From contig NZ_JALHBS010000069.1 of NCBI RefSeq assembly GCF_024195285.1, forward strand, positions 37,618 through 101,617: a DNA stretch of 64,000 nt. Reading direction: 5' to 3'. The position numbers and the translations under genes were made by a program. Source of the stretch: Aurantimonas marianensis (GTDB lineage: Bacteria; Pseudomonadota; Alphaproteobacteria; Rhizobiales; Rhizobiaceae). The notes under the pieces were generated by a model. The model was given only the letters and a program-made list of their open reading frames with translations. It was not told the DNA's origin and did no database searches. Below, one piece after another: positions 8,758 to 18,245 of the stretch; position 1 is the stretch's first letter, and every line of letters starts with the position of its first letter.

Positions 8758-9825
8758 ATGAAACACTTCACATGCCACGTCGCCGCCGTAGCGCTTCTAG
8801 CCGGTTCCATGCTCGCTTCGCCGGTCGGCGCGCAGGAGATGATCACCGCCAATATCGGCTCCAGTCATCCGGAGGCCAACATCTGGGTCTGGGCGATGAA
8901 GAACGTCTTCCAGCCCGAGGTGAATCGCATCCTGAAGGAGGGCGGCAACGAATATCAGGTCGACTGGGTCGAGAATTACGGCGGTACCCTTTATAAATAC
9001 ACCGACACCCGCGAGGCGGTGCGCGACGGTATCGTCGATGTCGGCATGGTCGGCACGGTCTGGGAGGGCTCGGAAATGCCGCTCCAGAACGTGACCTACT
9101 TCACGCCCTTCGCCACGTCCGATCACACGATGATCATCGACATCTTCGACAAGCTCTCCGATGAGCTGCCCGAACTGCGCGACAGCTGGGCGGCCCAAAA
9201 CATGGTTCACCTCTCCTCGCTGATTACCGACAGCTACGACGTCTACGCCAATTTCGAGATCGACACGCTCGCCGATCTCGCCAATCATCGCATCAACGCG
9301 CCGGGCACCTCGGCGAATTGGCTCGCCGATACCGGAGCGACGCCGCTCGATGGCGCGCTGACGACTTACTACACCGACATACAGACCGGCGTCTCGGAAG
9401 GCGCCCTGTCCTTTGCCAGCGGCATCCTGCCGACCCGCGTCTACGAAGTCGCGCCGAAGCTGACCCGCGTCGGCATCGGATCGATGTATTTCGGGGGCAT
9501 CGCGGTCAACAAGGACTTCTTCGACAGCCAGCCGGAAGCGGTCCAGGCGGCATTTCGCGAGGCCGGCAAGATCACCTCGAAGCGCCACGGCGAATACGTC
9601 ACCGAGAAAGCCACGACCGCGATCGACGAAATGCAGAAGGCGGGCCTTGCGATCACCGAATTGCCGGACGCCGAGAAGACAGCCTGGGTGGAAAAGCTTC
9701 CCGATATCGTCCAGCCTTGGCTCGACCAGACCGGCGAAGCGGGCAAGACCGTGCTGAAAGCCTATTTCGACGCGCTTCGCGAACGCGGAGCCAAGCCGTT
9801 GCGCGACTGGGACGCCGACCGCTGA
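8758..9825 (+). CDS. TRAP transporter solute-binding protein (DctP type)
   Basis: A 355-residue periplasmic binding protein. It has a Sec signal peptide (hydrophobic core AAVALLAGSMLASPVG, cleavage near VGAQE) and a strong ribosome site (gggaggaa) just before the ATG. The DctP fold is recognised by the REAVRDGIVDVGMVG region near residue 86 and by the conserved GGIAVNKDFFDSQPEAVQ stretch near 243. In the family an Arg in the middle domain binds a carboxylate of the ligand. It is followed by DctQ and DctM genes and preceded by the molybdenum hydroxylase, so it probably delivers the substrate of that enzyme. The ligand cannot be read from the sequence. Confidence 0.9.
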   Translation: MKHFTCHVAAVALLAGSMLASPVGAQEMITANIGSSHPEANIWVWAMKNVFQPEVNRILKEGGNEYQVDWVENYGGTLYKYTDTREAVRDGIVDVGMVGTVWEGSEMPLQNVTYFTPFATSDHTMIIDIFDKLSDELPELRDSWAAQNMVHLSSLITDSYDVYANFEIDTLADLANHRINAPGTSANWLADTGATPLDGALTTYYTDIQTGVSEGALSFASGILPTRVYEVAPKLTRVGIGSMYFGGIAVNKDFFDSQPEAVQAAFREAGKITSKRHGEYVTEKATTAIDEMQKAGLAITELPDAEKTAWVEKLPDIVQPWLDQTGEAGKTVLKAYFDALRERGAKPLRDWDADR

Positions 9826-9967
9826 GCCAGGCCGGACATCCGCGGTCGCCCCGGCGGCGGTCATGCCATCGCCGCCAGGGTCACGTATGTGACATTCTCG
9901 GCCCGCGTCACGCCGCCGGGGGCCCTGTGCGCGCAATCAATTTTCAACCATGCCGTTGGAGAAAAGC

Positions 9968-10522
9968 GTGACGGACGAAACGCGGCCGGAACCGCCGATA
10001 GCAGAGACCCGTCGGAGCGACAGAGGGCTTTTGGGATTGATCGTCTCGGTCTTCGCCGCGATCGGCACACTCTGGATCTTCGGTTTAATGCTGCTCGTCG
10101 TCGCCGACGTGCTCGGCCGCAACTTCTTCAATCATCCGATTACCGGCGTCGCGGAGTTCTCCGCCCATTCGGTGGTTGCGATCGTCTTCCTGCAGATGTC
10201 AGCCGCGGTTCTGGCGCGCCGCATGACCCGGGCGGACTTCCTTTCCCGCATGCTGCGCACACGCTCGCCTGAGCTGGTGAAGGGGATCGACACGCTCTTT
10301 GCGCTGACCGGCGCGGCAATTTTCGGCGCGATCATCTATGCGACTTGGCCAGGGATGGTGCGCGCTTGGCAAAATGACGAGTTTTTCGGTGTTCAGGGTG
10401 TCTTCACGCTGCCGACTTTCCCATTCTGGGCGCTGATCGTCGCGGGATCGGCGATCACCTTGATCGCTTACCTGAAGGTCGCCCTCATGGAAATGCGCCG
10501 GGCGCCGGCCGGTGCCGCATGA
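9968..10522 (+). CDS. TRAP transporter small permease (DctQ type)
   Basis: A four-helix small membrane subunit. Hydrophobic segments include LGLIVSVFAAIGTLWIFGLM, AHSVVAIVFLQMSAAVLA, LFALTGAAIFGAIIYATW and FWALIVAGSAITLIAYL. The DctQ signature is the ADVLGRNFFNHPITGVAEF region. The GTG at 9968 is preceded by a ttggagaaaag ribosome site and gives 184 residues; an ATG at 9950 would add six residues but lacks a good site. Its end overlaps dctM by four bases (ATGA, 10519-10522). It pairs with the large permease to drive Na+- or H+-coupled uptake. Confidence 0.88.
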   Translation: MTDETRPEPPIAETRRSDRGLLGLIVSVFAAIGTLWIFGLMLLVVADVLGRNFFNHPITGVAEFSAHSVVAIVFLQMSAAVLARRMTRADFLSRMLRTRSPELVKGIDTLFALTGAAIFGAIIYATWPGMVRAWQNDEFFGVQGVFTLPTFPFWALIVAGSAITLIAYLKVALMEMRRAPAGAA

Positions 10523-11844
10523 CCACCCTCACCATCGGCTTCCTGCTTATCGGCGCGCTGGTTCTGCTGGTACTTCTCGGCATGGAGATCGCGATCGCGC
10601 TTTTCGCCGCCGGTTTCGCGGGCATCTGGATCATCCGCGAGAATTTCGAACTGGCGATGCGGCTGTTATCGCTCGCCGCCTATAGTGGTGTCTCCGATTT
10701 CCTGTTCGCCACGATTCCGCTCTTCGTTCTGATGGGACTGATCGTCAGCGTCTCCGATGTCGGCAAGGATACTTTCCAAGTCGCCGAAACGCTTCTGCGG
10801 CGCCTGCTCGGCGGCCTTGGCATCGCGACGGTCGCGGCCAACACGGTCTTCGCCGCCGTTACCGGCGTATCGATTGCCTCGGCCGCCGTCTTCACCAAGA
10901 TCGCGGTCCCCGAGATGCGGCGACACGGCTATACTGCGGGCTTTTCCGCCGGCACCGTCGCGGGTTCGTCAATTCTTGGAATGCTGATCCCGCCGAGCCT
11001 CTTGATGATCATCTACGGCGTGCTCGCCGAGGTGTCGATCGGCGCGATGTTCATCGCCGGCATCATTCCTGGCATCGTCCTCGCGCTCGGCTTCGTCGCC
11101 GCGATCTTGTTGATGGCGAGATTCCGGCCCGCGAGCGTCTTTACCGATCCGGCCCACGCGAAGGAGCGGCGCGGCGAGGCCGAGACTGTGCTCACCATTG
11201 GCGAGATGACGTTGAAGCTCGTGCCGATTCTCGCCCTTGTGGTTCTCGTCCTCGGCGGTCTTTACACGGGCTTCTTCACGCCGACCGAAGCGGGTGGCGT
11301 CGGCGCCTTCGGCGCGCTCGTCATCGCGCTTGTCCGCCGCAAGCTGGACCGCGCCAAGATGTGGCAGGTGTTGAAGCAGACCGGCGTTGTTTCCGTGTCG
11401 ATCCTCGTCTTGCTGATCGCCGCCGGCTTCTACAGCCGCATGCTCGCCGTTGCCGGCATCCCCAATGCTATCGGCGAGCTTGTCGCAGCTGGCGGTCTTG
11501 GCGCCTGGGGCTTCATTCTGCTCTACGTCATCATCGTCCTCCTGATGGGGATGATCCTCGATTCGACCTCTATCCTCTTGATCCTGGTTCCGATCGCGGC
11601 GCCGATCGCGAAAACCTTCGGTTTCGACCTGATCCAGTTCGGTGTGGTGACGGTGCTCGCGGTTGAGATCGGTCTTCTGACACCACCTTTCGGGATATCC
11701 GTCTTTACGGTCCACACGACACTCGACGACCCGGATGTCGGCGTCGAGACCATCTTCCTTGGCGCCATGCCCTATATTGTTGTCATGCTGTTGACGCTTC
11801 TTTCGGTTGCGACCGTGCCTGCCCTGACGCTCGCTCTCGTCTGA
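10519..11844 (+). CDS. TRAP transporter large permease (DctM type)
   Basis: A 441-residue permease with about twelve hydrophobic segments along its length. Family landmarks include FLFATIPLFVLMGLIVSVSD near residue 61, TGVSIASAAVFTKIAVPEM near 115, and MGMILDSTSILLILVPI near 342, the conserved re-entrant region. It forms the transport channel of the tripartite system with DctQ and DctP. It is the last gene of the operon: a hairpin without a U-run follows at 11851, then 231 nt to the convergent zinc alcohol dehydrogenase. Length and motif order are normal for the family. Confidence 0.93.
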   Translation: MTTLTIGFLLIGALVLLVLLGMEIAIALFAAGFAGIWIIRENFELAMRLLSLAAYSGVSDFLFATIPLFVLMGLIVSVSDVGKDTFQVAETLLRRLLGGLGIATVAANTVFAAVTGVSIASAAVFTKIAVPEMRRHGYTAGFSAGTVAGSSILGMLIPPSLLMIIYGVLAEVSIGAMFIAGIIPGIVLALGFVAAILLMARFRPASVFTDPAHAKERRGEAETVLTIGEMTLKLVPILALVVLVLGGLYTGFFTPTEAGGVGAFGALVIALVRRKLDRAKMWQVLKQTGVVSVSILVLLIAAGFYSRMLAVAGIPNAIGELVAAGGLGAWGFILLYVIIVLLMGMILDSTSILLILVPIAAPIAKTFGFDLIQFGVVTVLAVEIGLLTPPFGISVFTVHTTLDDPDVGVETIFLGAMPYIVVMLLTLLSVATVPALTLALV

Positions 11845-11850
11845 ACCACG

Positions 11851-11868
11851 CCCTTCACGCTCGAAGGG
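11851..11868 (+). terminator. Weak hairpin after the TRAP operon
   Basis: CCCTTC-acgctc-GAAGGG lies just after the dctM stop. No T-run follows, so intrinsic termination is doubtful; it may act only as an mRNA 3' end structure. Confidence 0.25.
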
Positions 11869-12075
11869 GTATGGATCATTGCGGCCGACTTTGCGGAAGG
11901 TCGGCAACGGTGCGGGAGCGTCGGCTGCATTGGCAAGACGCATCGAGGCGCGGGCCTGCTGGTCCTCGACCGCCTCGGAGGCGATCACCGTCGATTGCCG
12001 CTTGCACAAGAGGACGTTCGGAGAGAATTCTTACCATACAGGGCAAGTCTGCTCCGAACTCCTCGCGCGCATAAG

Positions 12076-13074
12076 TCATTCGTCATTGACCGCCATGACT
12101 TTGAGTGACCCGGATGGGCGTTCGTGACCGAGAAACGGAACGATATCGCGCAAAGGCAGCCGATGCGAAATCAGTCGGGAAATCCCAGGTCCGATGGCAG
12201 CGATAGTTTCGAGAGCCTCGGGGATGTTGTGATTGAGGGAATGTGCCCCTGCCAACCGCAGCTGACGACGAAAGATTTCCTGGGGCGAGACCTGTATGGT
12301 CTTACCGGGCGGACAAACGCCAAAAAATAAAACATTCCCGCCGTTCGCGGCGTAATCAATCATTCCCTGAGCCACGGCGATCACACCTGTAGCGTCAACG
12401 ACCAAATCCATCGACCGCGAATACTTCTCCAGATCACGCGATCCCGCAGCGATCGCGTTCAACTGAAATGTCTCGGCCAGCGCAAGTCGGCTTTCATCGA
12501 GATCGACCATCGTAATGTCGGCAATCCCGCGGGTTCGCAGCGTCAGTGCCATCAACAGTCCGATCGGGCCCGCGCCGAATATCAACGTGTTCTCTATTCT
12601 GTCGATGTCGACTGCACCAAGCCCGTTGAGAACGCAGCCAACCGGCTCCGCCAGGGCGGCGACCTCGAAAGAAAGGCTCCCGATCCCAACGATATTTTTC
12701 TGATTGACAGCGCTGTAATCGGCGAATCCACCATTTCTGGTGACCCCATAGGCGCCGAGATTTTCGCAGAGATTGGTCAGGCCTTTTCGGCATGGCCGGC
12801 AGGTTCCGCAGTGAAAATTCGGATCGACCACCACGTGATCGCCAATCGCAAACCCGTCTACGGCGACGCCCTTTGCGACGATCTCGCCGGCATATTCATG
12901 ACCGGGAACGAGCGGAAATCTGGAGCTGCCGTATCTGCCATGAAGGATGTCGATATCCGTGTGGCATATACCACTGGCTTTCATACGAATGATCAGATCG
13001 TCTGCGGCGGGCTCGGGATCCGCGATGCTTGCATATTCTGCCTTGTCCAAAGCCTCGTAGGTAACCGCATCCAT
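12076..13074 (-). CDS. Zinc-dependent medium-chain alcohol/polyol dehydrogenase
   Basis: A 332-residue MDR-family dehydrogenase. Catalytic-zinc residues are visible in the SGICHTDIDILHG segment near residue 34 and GHEYAGEI near 57. The structural zinc Cys cluster is CGTCRPCRKGLTNLC near 88. A Rossmann NAD site follows, FGAGPIGLLMAL near 165. The ATG at 13074 follows the stop of the mannitol dehydrogenase gene directly and has a cggaggaa ribosome site; an in-frame extension to 13140 is unlikely. A protein of this Pfam class (PF00107) oxidises D-altritol to D-tagatose in the Agrobacterium altritol pathway, and the neighbours match that pathway. Sorbitol or galactitol are alternative substrates. 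Confidence 0.88.
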   Translation of the reverse strand: MDAVTYEALDKAEYASIADPEPAADDLIIRMKASGICHTDIDILHGRYGSSRFPLVPGHEYAGEIVAKGVAVDGFAIGDHVVVDPNFHCGTCRPCRKGLTNLCENLGAYGVTRNGGFADYSAVNQKNIVGIGSLSFEVAALAEPVGCVLNGLGAVDIDRIENTLIFGAGPIGLLMALTLRTRGIADITMVDLDESRLALAETFQLNAIAAGSRDLEKYSRSMDLVVDATGVIAVAQGMIDYAANGGNVLFFGVCPPGKTIQVSPQEIFRRQLRLAGAHSLNHNIPEALETIAAIGPGISRLISHRLPLRDIVPFLGHERPSGSLKVMAVNDE

Positions 13075-13076
13075 AT

Positions 13077-14567
13077 TCAGTTCCTCCGTTGGCCCGCCGA
13101 TAAATAGGCCTCCAGCGTATTTGATGTCCCGTTCTGCCAAAGCATGTTGAGCCAGTAGGTGAACCGTGCGCGGAAATCTTCATTGCCCGCGACATCGCCA
13201 TAGACGTCTGAAAGCGTCAGCCATTCGGCCGGATTTTCTTTTGCCTTTCGCGACAGCGCCACGAGGCGGTCCCAATGGGAATCGTTCGGCGCAATTTCGG
13301 CGCCGCTCTCCGTGACGCCGTAACAATAGCGGCACCACAGCGCACATTCGAGCGCCAGCCCATCGAACTTGCCGCCCAGCTTCAAGGCCTCGCGCAGAAC
13401 GGGCACGACGAATTTCGGCTGGCGGTTATAGCCGTCAAGGCAAAGGCGCTGCACGGTGTCGGCGATCTTCGGGTTGGAGAAACGTCGCTCGATAAGGTCA
13501 AAATATTCGAACGGATCAGTACCGGGAACCGGCGGCACCCGCGGCACGACCTCGGTCTCTTCGACCCTGCGCAGATATGCGCGGATAACCGGATGCTCCA
13601 TCGCCTCGTGGACGAAACGGATGTCCATGAGCCCGGCAGGATAGGCGATGATCGCGTGGCCGCCATTGAGCATGCGAAGCTTCATCAGCTCGAAAGGCAT
13701 GACATCGGAGACGAACTGAACGCCGACTTCTTCCAACGGCGGGCGGCCGAGAGGAAAATTGTCTTCCATGACCCATTGGGTGAACCCCTCACAAAAGACG
13801 GGCCAGCCGTCGTCAATGCCGTGTTCGTCCCGGCAGATTTCACGCTCGCGGTGGGACGTTGCCGGCGTGATGCGGTCGACCATGGAATTGGGGAATGCGA
13901 CGTTTTCCGCAATCCAGTCGGACATCGCCTGATCAGACATGGCGGCAAGGCTGCAAAGCGTGTTGCGGGTCACCTTGCCATTGTGGGGAATGTTATCGCA
14001 ACACATGACCGTAAAGGGCGGAGTTCCTGCATCACGACGCTTTTTCAGGCCAGCTATGGCAAGGCCGAAAACGGTCCTCGGCGAGGCGGGGTTTTCCGCA
14101 TCCGCCACGATTGCCGGATGGCTCGGATCGAAATTGTCGTTCGCATCCAGGAAATAACCACCCTCGGTGATCGTCAGAGAAACAATGCGGGTCCTGGGAT
14201 CGGCGAGACCGGCGATGATCGCGTCCGGATTGGCCGGCTCGATATAGTCTATCATCGAGCCGATGACATGCGCATCGCTGCGATCGGCCTCCTGTTCGAC
14301 AATGGTGGTCAACCAGTCCTGCGCGCGCAGGACCTCGCGCGCGCGTCGGTCGCCCTCCAGCACGCCCGCGCCGACAATCGCCCAATCATGGCCCAGGCCC
14401 ATGGAGAATAGCCGGTCAAGATATGTCGCCTGATGCGCCCGGTGAAAGTTGCCGATGCCGATATGGACGATCCCGGGCGAAAGCTGTTCGCGGGAATAGG
14501 ACGGTATTGCCACCCTCGCGCCGATCTCGTCCAGGTTCTCTAGAGACAATTTCGTCGCCATCGCCAC
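13077..14567 (-). CDS. Mannitol 2-dehydrogenase family polyol dehydrogenase
   Basis: A 496-residue long-chain polyol dehydrogenase that oxidises mannitol or a related hexitol to a ketose with NAD. Landmarks: the N-terminal nucleotide-binding GIVHIGIGNFHRAHQATYLD near residue 29, TVMCCDNIPHNGKVTRNTL near 192, and the catalytic-region KLRMLNGGHAIIAYPAGL near 295 with the family Lys/Asn. Length is typical (about 490). Two close start codons (14567 and 14561) are possible. The next gene starts 2 nt after its stop, and the SDR dehydrogenase lies 51 nt upstream, so it belongs to the polyol operon that also encodes the Smo-type transporter. Confidence 0.92.
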   Translation of the reverse strand: MAMATKLSLENLDEIGARVAIPSYSREQLSPGIVHIGIGNFHRAHQATYLDRLFSMGLGHDWAIVGAGVLEGDRRAREVLRAQDWLTTIVEQEADRSDAHVIGSMIDYIEPANPDAIIAGLADPRTRIVSLTITEGGYFLDANDNFDPSHPAIVADAENPASPRTVFGLAIAGLKKRRDAGTPPFTVMCCDNIPHNGKVTRNTLCSLAAMSDQAMSDWIAENVAFPNSMVDRITPATSHREREICRDEHGIDDGWPVFCEGFTQWVMEDNFPLGRPPLEEVGVQFVSDVMPFELMKLRMLNGGHAIIAYPAGLMDIRFVHEAMEHPVIRAYLRRVEETEVVPRVPPVPGTDPFEYFDLIERRFSNPKIADTVQRLCLDGYNRQPKFVVPVLREALKLGGKFDGLALECALWCRYCYGVTESGAEIAPNDSHWDRLVALSRKAKENPAEWLTLSDVYGDVAGNEDFRARFTYWLNMLWQNGTSNTLEAYLSAGQRRN

Positions 14568-14618
14568 TCTCGATCCATGTTACTCGCTCGCGTCGGCGCA
14601 GGAAGAGCGTTTGTGCCC

Positions 14619-15392
14619 TCAGCTCATCCACTGGCCGCCATCGACATTGTAGGTTTGCGACAAGATGTAGTCGGCTTCGGACGAGGCGAGAAAGATCGCC
14701 ATGCCGGTCAGATCGTCAGGAGTGGCAAAGCGGCCGGCAGGCACGCCAGCCGCAACTTCGGCTTTCTTCTGGCCAGGCTTCTTGCCTTCCAGCTTGGCGA
14801 ACATCGCATCCACATGCGCCCAGTGTTCGCCATCGACGACCCCCGGGGCGATGGCGTTGACGTTGATGCCATGCTTGATCAGGTTCAGCCCCGCCGACTG
14901 GGTCATCGATATGACAGCCGCTTTGGTCGAGCAATAGATCAGCACAAGGCTCTCGCCGCGTCGCCCGGCCTGCGACGCCATGTTGATGATCTTGCCGCCA
15001 TGACCCTGCTTGATCATTTGCCTGGCGGCAGCCTGCATGGTGAAAAGGGTGCCGCCGACATTGACGGCATATAGCTTGTCGTAGCTGGCGCGGGTGATGT
15101 CCACGGTTTCGGCAGCATCGAACAGCGCGGCGTTGTTGATCAGGATATCGAGCTTGCCGGCCTTCGCCACGACGGCGGCGATGGCCGCGTCGATGCTGTC
15201 CTGGTTGCTCACGTCGATCTGTACGGCATAGGCCGCATCGCCGATTTCTGCCGCGGTTTTCTTCGCTGCATCTAGGTTGATGTCGGCGATGGCAACAATT
15301 GCGCCTTCGCGGACGTAGGCTTCGGCGAAGCCTCGGCCAATACCGCGCGCGGAGCCGGTGATGAGAGCGGATTTTCCTTCAAGGCGTTTCAC
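14619..15392 (-). CDS. smoS: SDR-family polyol (sorbitol/galactitol) dehydrogenase, SmoS-like
   Basis: A 257-residue classical short-chain dehydrogenase. It shows the cofactor motif [14 protein letters not shown] near residue 12, the NNAA motif (ILINNAALF near 85), and the catalytic S...YCSTK set (YCSTKAA near 153). The C-terminus [10 protein letters not shown] is typical of sorbitol dehydrogenases beside Smo-type ABC transporters. Translation begins with GTG (15390-15392), which overlaps the stop of the transporter ATPase gene as GTGA. It would oxidise D-sorbitol to fructose or galactitol to tagatose. The exact polyol cannot be decided from sequence; the kinase and GatZ-family gene nearby favour a tagatose route. 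Confidence 0.88.
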   Translation of the reverse strand: MKRLEGKSALITGSARGIGRGFAEAYVREGAIVAIADINLDAAKKTAAEIGDAAYAVQIDVSNQDSIDAAIAAVVAKAGKLDILINNAALFDAAETVDITRASYDKLYAVNVGGTLFTMQAAARQMIKQGHGGKIINMASQAGRRGESLVLIYCSTKAAVISMTQSAGLNLIKHGINVNAIAPGVVDGEHWAHVDAMFAKLEGKKPGQKKAEVAAGVPAGRFATPDDLTGMAIFLASSEADYILSQTYNVDGGQWMS

Positions 15393-16393
15393 GCGACGCG
15401 AAGTCCTTGAGTGTCGAATTTGTGAAGGTGTTCCATCTGCGGCGTCAGGTAGACGGTGTCGCCATGCTTCACGTCACCCTCGCCGCCGGCGCGCACCGTC
15501 AAGGGATCGCAACCGGGAATGCCGTGGATATGCATGAAGGTGTCCGAACCAAGATGTTCCGCGACGCCAACCGTGCCCTGCCAGGTGCCTTCGGTCTTGG
15601 AGATGTCGATATGCTCGGGCCGGATGCCGATCGTATGCACGCCATGCTTGGCGGCTTCCGGTCCGTCCAGCTGGTTCATCTTGGGCGAGCCGATGAAGCC
15701 GGCGACGAACTTGTTGCGCGGCGTGCGATACAGCTCCAGCGGGCTGCCCACCTGCTCGATCACGCCGGCCTGTAGCACGACGATCTTGTCGGCCATGGTC
15801 ATCGCCTCGACCTGGTCGTGGGTTACGTAGACCATCGTGGTGTCGAGCTTCTTGTGCAGTTCCGAGATCTCCATCCGCATGCCGACCCGCAGGGCGGCGT
15901 CAAGATTGGACAGCGGCTCGTCGAACAGGAAGGCGGCGGGTTCGCGCACAATAGCGCGGCCGATGGCGACACGCTGCCGCTGCCCGCCCGAAAGCTGCCC
16001 GGGGCGACGGTCGAGATAATCGGTCAGGTTCAGCGCGGCTGCCGCCTGGGCGATGCGCTTGTCCTGCTCGGCCTGCTCCATCCCGGCCATCTTCATCGGG
16101 AAGGCGATGTTCTTCCTGACGGTCATATGCGGGTACAGCGCATAGGACTGGAACACCATCGCCAGCCCGCGCTTGGCCGGCGGCAGGCCGGTGGCGTCCT
16201 TGCCGTCGATCTCGATATTGCCGGCGGTGGTGTCCTCAAGCCCCGCGATCAACCGCAGCAGGGTGGACTTGCCACAGCCCGATGGGCCGACAAAGACCAC
16301 GAATTCGCCGTCATCAATTTCCAAGTCCAGCGGCGGGATGACCGTGATGTCGCCGAAGGATTTCTTGACCTGCTTTAGCCGTATGCGTCCCAT
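15389..16393 (-). CDS. smoK: ABC transporter ATPase, polyol uptake (SmoK/MalK type)
   Basis: A 334-residue CUT1 sugar-type ATPase that powers import through the two permeases encoded upstream. Walker A is [16 protein letters not shown] near residue 36, the signature motif is [14 protein letters not shown] near 133, Walker B is [13 protein letters not shown] near 153, and the switch His is in [10 protein letters not shown] near 188. The C-terminal regulatory (TOBE) domain contains the typical [10 protein letters not shown] near 236. It is spaced 9 nt from the permease gene and overlaps the SDR gene. Length is slightly short of MalK (about 370) but normal for SmoK. Confidence 0.92.
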   Translation of the reverse strand: MGRIRLKQVKKSFGDITVIPPLDLEIDDGEFVVFVGPSGCGKSTLLRLIAGLEDTTAGNIEIDGKDATGLPPAKRGLAMVFQSYALYPHMTVRKNIAFPMKMAGMEQAEQDKRIAQAAAALNLTDYLDRRPGQLSGGQRQRVAIGRAIVREPAAFLFDEPLSNLDAALRVGMRMEISELHKKLDTTMVYVTHDQVEAMTMADKIVVLQAGVIEQVGSPLELYRTPRNKFVAGFIGSPKMNQLDGPEAAKHGVHTIGIRPEHIDISKTEGTWQGTVGVAEHLGSDTFMHIHGIPGCDPLTVRAGGEGDVKHGDTVYLTPQMEHLHKFDTQGLRVA

Positions 16394-16402
16394 ATCAACT
16401 CC

Positions 16403-17233
16403 TCACTTCACAGCGCCGAAGGTCAGACCCCGGACAAGTTGCTTCTGGCTGAACCAGCCCATGATCAGAATTGGCGCAATGGCCATAACCGAAGCGGCGC
16501 TGAGCTTGGCGTAAAACAGGCCCTCGGGCGCTGAAAAACTGGAGATGAACTTTGTCAGCGGCGCCGCGTCCACAGTCGTCAGCAGGATGGTCCAGAACGC
16601 CTCGTTCCAGGCCAGGATAATGTTCAGCAGGATCGTCGACGCGATGCCGGGCAAGGCCATGGGCGTCAGCACATACAGGATTTCGGACTTCAGCGAGGCG
16701 CCATCCATGCGCGCGGCTTCGAGGATCTCGCCGGGAATCTCGCGGAAGTAAGTGTACAGCATCCAGACGATGATCGGCAGATTGATCAGCATCAGCACCA
16801 CGATCAGCAGGATCCGACTGTCCATCACACCCAGCCATTTTGCGATCAGCACCAGCGGATAAAGCACACCGACAGCGGGCAGCATCTTGGTCGACAGCAT
16901 CCACAGCAGGACGTCCTTGGTTCGTTTTCCGGGAACGAAGGCCATGGCCCAGGCGGCCGGGACGGCAATCAGGATGCCGAGAAGGGTAGACCCCACGGCG
17001 ATGATGATCGAGTTCGTCAATGCCAGCGGATAGTTCGACCGCTCCAGCACCGCGCTGTAATTCTCCGTGGTCCAGTTGAAGAAGAACCACACCGGCGGAT
17101 CCGAAATCGCCGTCGCCTCTGACTTGAAGCTGGTCAGGAATGTCCACATGATCGGAAAGAAGATCAGTAGCCCCAGGCTCCAGGCCAAGGCCGTCCACAT
17201 GATTTTCTTGCGAGGAGTAACTGCGCGAGCCAT
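16403..17233 (-). CDS. smoG: ABC transporter permease, polyol uptake (SmoG/MalG type)
   Basis: A 276-residue inner-membrane permease with six hydrophobic segments, the first being MWTALAWSLGLLIFFPIMW. The cytoplasmic EAA loop that docks the ATPase is visible as REIPGEILEAARMDGASL near residue 163. It ends with the typical SQKQLVRGLTFGAVK tail. It pairs with the MalF-type permease whose gene lies 14 nt upstream. In the CUT1 family these two form the channel for sugar alcohols delivered by the SmoE-type binding protein. Confidence 0.92.
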   Translation of the reverse strand: MARAVTPRKKIMWTALAWSLGLLIFFPIMWTFLTSFKSEATAISDPPVWFFFNWTTENYSAVLERSNYPLALTNSIIIAVGSTLLGILIAVPAAWAMAFVPGKRTKDVLLWMLSTKMLPAVGVLYPLVLIAKWLGVMDSRILLIVVLMLINLPIIVWMLYTYFREIPGEILEAARMDGASLKSEILYVLTPMALPGIASTILLNIILAWNEAFWTILLTTVDAAPLTKFISSFSAPEGLFYAKLSAASVMAIAPILIMGWFSQKQLVRGLTFGAVK

Positions 17234-17247
17234 GTTCCGATCCTCCT

Positions 17248-18114
17248 CTATTTATCCAGGTTCTTGCCGACGATCCGCATCAGGAAGATCGCGACGATGT
17301 TGGCAAGGATGACGGCGATGATGCCGCCCGCGGACCCCAGACCGATGTTCTGGCTTTCCAGCACGCGCTGATACACAAGGTAGGTCAGCGTTCGGGTGCC
17401 GAAGGCGCCGTTGGTGGTCACGAAGATCTCGGCGAAGATCGATAGCAGAAAGATCGTCTGGATCAGGATCACAACCGTGATGGCGCGGCTGAGATGCGGC
17501 AGGATGATGTACCAGAAACGGCTAAGCGCGGGCGCTCCGTCCATCTCCGCGGCCTCAAGCTGTTCGCTCGACAAGGACTGGACCGCGGTCAGCAGGATCA
17601 GCGTGGCGAAAGGCAGCCATTGCCAGGCCACGATCACGATAATCGAGAACAGCGACGATTGACTGAGGAAGTCATAAGGCTGCAGGCCCAGAAATTTGTA
17701 GAGATAAGAGAAAAGTCCGTTGTCCACGTTGAAAAACATGTTCTTCCAGACCAGCGCCGACACGGTCGGCATGATGAAGAACGGCGCGATCACCAGGATG
17801 CGCACAATCCCTTGCCCGAACATCGGCTGGTCCAGCAGCAAGGCAAGGAGAATGCCTCCCACGAGGGTGATCAACAGGATGCCGGCGACCATCCACAGCG
17901 TCGTGCCCACCGCACTCAGGAAAGACGACGATGTCACGAAGGATTCGTAGTTCCTGAAGCCGATCCAGGCGTCGAACACACCGCGCAGGGGGCGGTAGTC
18001 GGCGAACGAGAAGTACAGCGTCATGCAGAGCGGGACCAGCATCCACACCAGCAGGACGAACACGGCGGGCGCGATCATGATGCGGGCAGCGGCTTTTGAT
18101 TGCTGAGTTGCCAC
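17248..18114 (-). CDS. smoF: ABC transporter permease, polyol uptake (SmoF/MalF type)
   Basis: A 288-residue permease with six predicted membrane segments. It begins at AARIMIAPAVFVLLVWMLV and includes a periplasmic stretch before the core. The EAA loop reads LSSEQLEAAEMDGAPALSRF near residue 178. It is separated from the binding-protein gene upstream by 131 nt that contain a long perfect palindrome. That arrangement is common where the binding protein must be made in excess over the membrane subunits. The partner is the SmoG-type permease. Confidence 0.92.
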   Translation of the reverse strand: MATQQSKAAARIMIAPAVFVLLVWMLVPLCMTLYFSFADYRPLRGVFDAWIGFRNYESFVTSSSFLSAVGTTLWMVAGILLITLVGGILLALLLDQPMFGQGIVRILVIAPFFIMPTVSALVWKNMFFNVDNGLFSYLYKFLGLQPYDFLSQSSLFSIIVIVAWQWLPFATLILLTAVQSLSSEQLEAAEMDGAPALSRFWYIILPHLSRAITVVILIQTIFLLSIFAEIFVTTNGAFGTRTLTYLVYQRVLESQNIGLGSAGGIIAVILANIVAIFLMRIVGKNLDK

Positions 18115-18206
18115 AACGAACCTCCTGTCAGCGGTTGGAATGCGGACCTGAGCTTGCGAAAACCCTGCCAGGGTCTGCGCAAGATCGGGACGCGGACCGG
18201 AACCGT

Positions 18207-18234
18207 GAAGGGCGGACCGATCGGTCCGCCCTTC
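18207..18234. terminator. 28-bp perfect palindrome between smoE-like and smoF-like genes
   Basis: GAAGGGCGGACCGA followed directly by its exact reverse complement forms a 14-bp perfect palindrome arm. It lies 12 nt after the stop of the binding-protein gene on the minus strand and has no U-run. In the transcript it would form a strong hairpin, well placed to protect or partly terminate the binding-protein mRNA before the permease genes. Confidence 0.7.
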
Positions 18235-18245
18235 GAAGTCCAGAC

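Noticed and set aside
10969..12009. 346-residue minus-strand frame opposite dctM, rich in Asp/Glu/Arg/His
   Set aside because: Composition is that of a reversed membrane-protein gene; dctM is clearly the coding strand.
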